Assembly: GCA_000435615.1 (NCBI GenBank)
Contig: FR882020.1
Location: forward strand, 1 to 6,595
Source: Firmicutes bacterium CAG:238
GTDB lineage: Bacteria > Bacillota > Clostridia > Peptostreptococcales > Anaerovoracaceae
Direction of reading: 5' to 3'
DNA length: 6,595 nucleotides
Shown here in pieces: positions 5,291 to 6,595 of this stretch. The translations under genes were made by a program, and so were the position numbers. The notes beneath the pieces were generated by a model. That model was not told where the DNA came from, made no database searches, and was given only the letters and a program-made list of their open reading frames with translations. Each line of letters opens with the position of its first letter. The stretch's first letter is position 1.

Positions 5291-6103
5291 ATGAAAGCAA
5301 CGGTAATTGTAGACAACAAGAAAAGTGAAGACCTCAAAGGCGAGTGGGGACTTTGCATATACATAGAATACAACGGGCAGAATATTTTGCTCGACGCGGG
5401 AGCATCGGATTTGTTTGCCGAAAACGCTGCGAGACTCGGAATGGATCTTAAAGCCGTGGACGCGGCAGTCCTTTCGCATGCGCACTATGACCACGCAAAC
5501 GGAATGGAGAAATTTTTCCTCACAAATGATGAAGCAAAGTTTTATGTGCGGGAAACCTGCGATGAAAACTGCTATACAAAGTGGTGGTTTTTCAGCAAAT
5601 ACATAGGGATACCGAAGAAAATACTCGAGGAATATCCGGACCGATTTGTTTTTGCAAAAGATGACACGAAAATTGCGGACGGAGTCTACCTCATCCCGCA
5701 TAAGACACCGAACCTCGAAAAAATCGGAAGACGGGAGCACATGTACCAACGCAGAGCTGACGGATGGCATCCGGACAATTTTTCGCATGAACAGAGTCTG
5801 GTGTTTGAGACCGACAAGGGTCTTGTGATTTTTAACAGCTGTTCCCACGGTGGTGCGGCTAATATCATAAACGAGGTTGCACGGACTTTTCCGGACAAAG
5901 AGGTTCATGCGATAATCGGAGGATTTCACCTCTACAACAAATCGGCGGCAGAAGTTCGCGAATTCGCCAAGCGGGTCAAAGAAACCGGCATACAATATGT
6001 GTGTACCGGCCACTGCACCGGAGATAAAGCCTATGCGATTCTCAAAGAGGAACTTGGCGACAAGCTCCATCAGCTTCGCTGCGGCCTTGTGATGGAATTT
6101 TAA
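5291..6103 (+). CDS. MBL-fold metallohydrolase (DHPPP-synthase-like, TGHCTG type)
   Basis: This 270-residue metallo-beta-lactamase-fold enzyme has no signal peptide, so it acts in the cytoplasm. The metal-binding motif SHAHYDH gives His63, His65, Asp67 and His68. Further ligands are His186 (NSCSHGG), His213 (GGFHLY) and probably His241 (TGHCTG). The CSHGG, GGFHL and TGHCTG blocks mark the subgroup annotated as similar to 7,8-dihydropterin-6-yl-methyl-4-(beta-D-ribofuranosyl)aminobenzene-5'-phosphate synthase. That name comes from archaeal methanopterin work and the real substrate in bacteria is unclear. The N-terminal strand ILLDAGAS (32-39) is typical. The insert at about 80-165, rich in aromatic and charged residues, probably shapes the active site. 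AGGGGGA lies just before the ATG. It follows the phosphatase gene by 11 bases, so the two are likely co-transcribed. Confidence 0.92.
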   Translation: MKATVIVDNKKSEDLKGEWGLCIYIEYNGQNILLDAGASDLFAENAARLGMDLKAVDAAVLSHAHYDHANGMEKFFLTNDEAKFYVRETCDENCYTKWWFFSKYIGIPKKILEEYPDRFVFAKDDTKIADGVYLIPHKTPNLEKIGRREHMYQRRADGWHPDNFSHEQSLVFETDKGLVIFNSCSHGGAANIINEVARTFPDKEVHAIIGGFHLYNKSAAEVREFAKRVKETGIQYVCTGHCTGDKAYAILKEELGDKLHQLRCGLVMEF

Positions 6104-6125
6104 AAATGAAAAGGGGATACAGCAA

Positions 6126-6595
6126 ATGAAAATGAAGAGAAAATTAGTCTTAGTCTTGGCTTTGTCCTTAGTGATATCGATGATTCCGGCGACTGTATCC
6201 GCTGCACTCAAGAGTGCCGGCTCTCCGACGGAAGTTCAGACCTTGGTATCCGGTGAAGGCTGCGGAGTATAATATCTCTGTGCGCTAGAAAGGCCGCAAT
6301 GCGAGTGACTGGGCAGGACGTGCTATCCCGACGGATATGGGCGAGTATAATAAGTTTTCTTTTGAACTGCAGAACTTGACGAAGCTGAACGGCGCGATGA
6401 GCGGCGATTATGTTTTGCTGATTACGAAGCAGTTAGGCTCTAAACCGGGACCGGCTATCTATAAAAACTGTGCATTCCGTGTAACCAACGGACACTTCTC
6501 GATTTTGCAGTACGACAAGATTATTCAGGAAAACGCGCGCATCGATAAGAATGCAAATGCGAAGAAAAAAGCTTCCGCATTTAAGAAGACCAATC
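6126..6595 (+). pseudogene. Secreted-protein gene with frameshift and stop, running off the window
   Basis: AAGGGG (6111-6116) precedes an ATG at 6126. The frame begins with a clear signal peptide: basic MKMKRK, the hydrophobic core LVLVLALSLVISMIPATV, and a likely cleavage after VSA (24-26). This frame ends after 48 codons at TAA 6270-6272. Protein-like sequence continues in the +1 frame from about 6253 (VKAAEYNISVR), meets TAG at 6286-6288, then stays open to the end of the window (KGRNASDWAGRAIPTDMGEY... to a Lys-rich FKKTN). The simplest reading is one exported protein broken by a frameshift and a nonsense codon. The alternatives are sequence error, or a short exported peptide followed by a second gene starting at ATG 6337 without a good ribosome site. 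The mature part matches no family I recognise. It lies 22 bases after the MBL gene. Confidence 0.6.

Noticed and set aside
4889..6211. A 440-codon open frame on the minus strand
   Set aside because: It lies opposite the well-supported phosphatase and MBL genes, which carry complete active-site motifs. The predicted protein shows no recognisable domain. It is a codon-bias shadow.
1..6595. CRISPR array, tRNA or rRNA genes
   Set aside because: No regularly spaced repeats and no cloverleaf or rRNA-like stretches were seen. In particular no tRNA gene is visible next to the integrase as an attachment site.

Overview
The window looks like DNA from a low-to-moderate-GC anaerobic Bacillota (probably class Clostridia). 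The reasons are strong AGGAGG-type ribosome sites, the protein families present, and a Tn916-like recombination module. This is inferred from gene content and style, not from any marker gene. All supported genes are on the + strand.

Region 1 (1 to about 2550) is the recombination end of an integrative and conjugative (Tn916-like) element. Four small, tandem, related winged-helix proteins of the Tn916 excisionase family are followed by a 413-residue tyrosine integrase with a complete catalytic set. The first excisionase-like gene is cut off from the rest by a 15-bp-arm hairpin with a T-run (probable terminator). A second, perfect 12-bp hairpin then encloses part of the ribosome site and the first base of the start codon of the second gene. 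Genes two to four and the integrase form a tight operon in which most stop codons overlap the next Shine-Dalgarno sequence. A strong terminator follows the integrase. The conjugation genes would lie upstream, outside the window.

Region 2 (about 2337 to 3089) is the junction. After the integrase terminator come about 200 bases of AT-rich DNA with an inverted repeat, a small tandem repeat and a T-run/A-run motif like a Tn916-type target. Next is an open frame encoding the C-terminal tRNA-binding (OB-fold) domain of methionyl-tRNA synthetase. It has poor start signals and begins right at the presumed element edge, so it may be the 3' piece of a metG gene cut by the element. It ends in a good terminator.

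Region 3 (3100 to 6595) is presumed host chromosome. A near-consensus promoter (TTGAAA, 17 bp, TATAAT) drives an AAA+ ATPase with a DUF4143-type C-terminal domain. It is followed with short gaps (30, 11 and 22 bases) by a NagD-like HAD phosphatase, an MBL-fold metallohydrolase of the TGHCTG type, and a secreted-protein reading frame that carries a frameshift and a stop codon and runs off the window. The short gaps suggest co-transcription, but no shared pathway can be read from the sequence.

The most unusual part is the four-copy excisionase-like array with its two RNA hairpins, which looks like a layered switch for integrase expression or element excision. The possible splitting of metG comes second.
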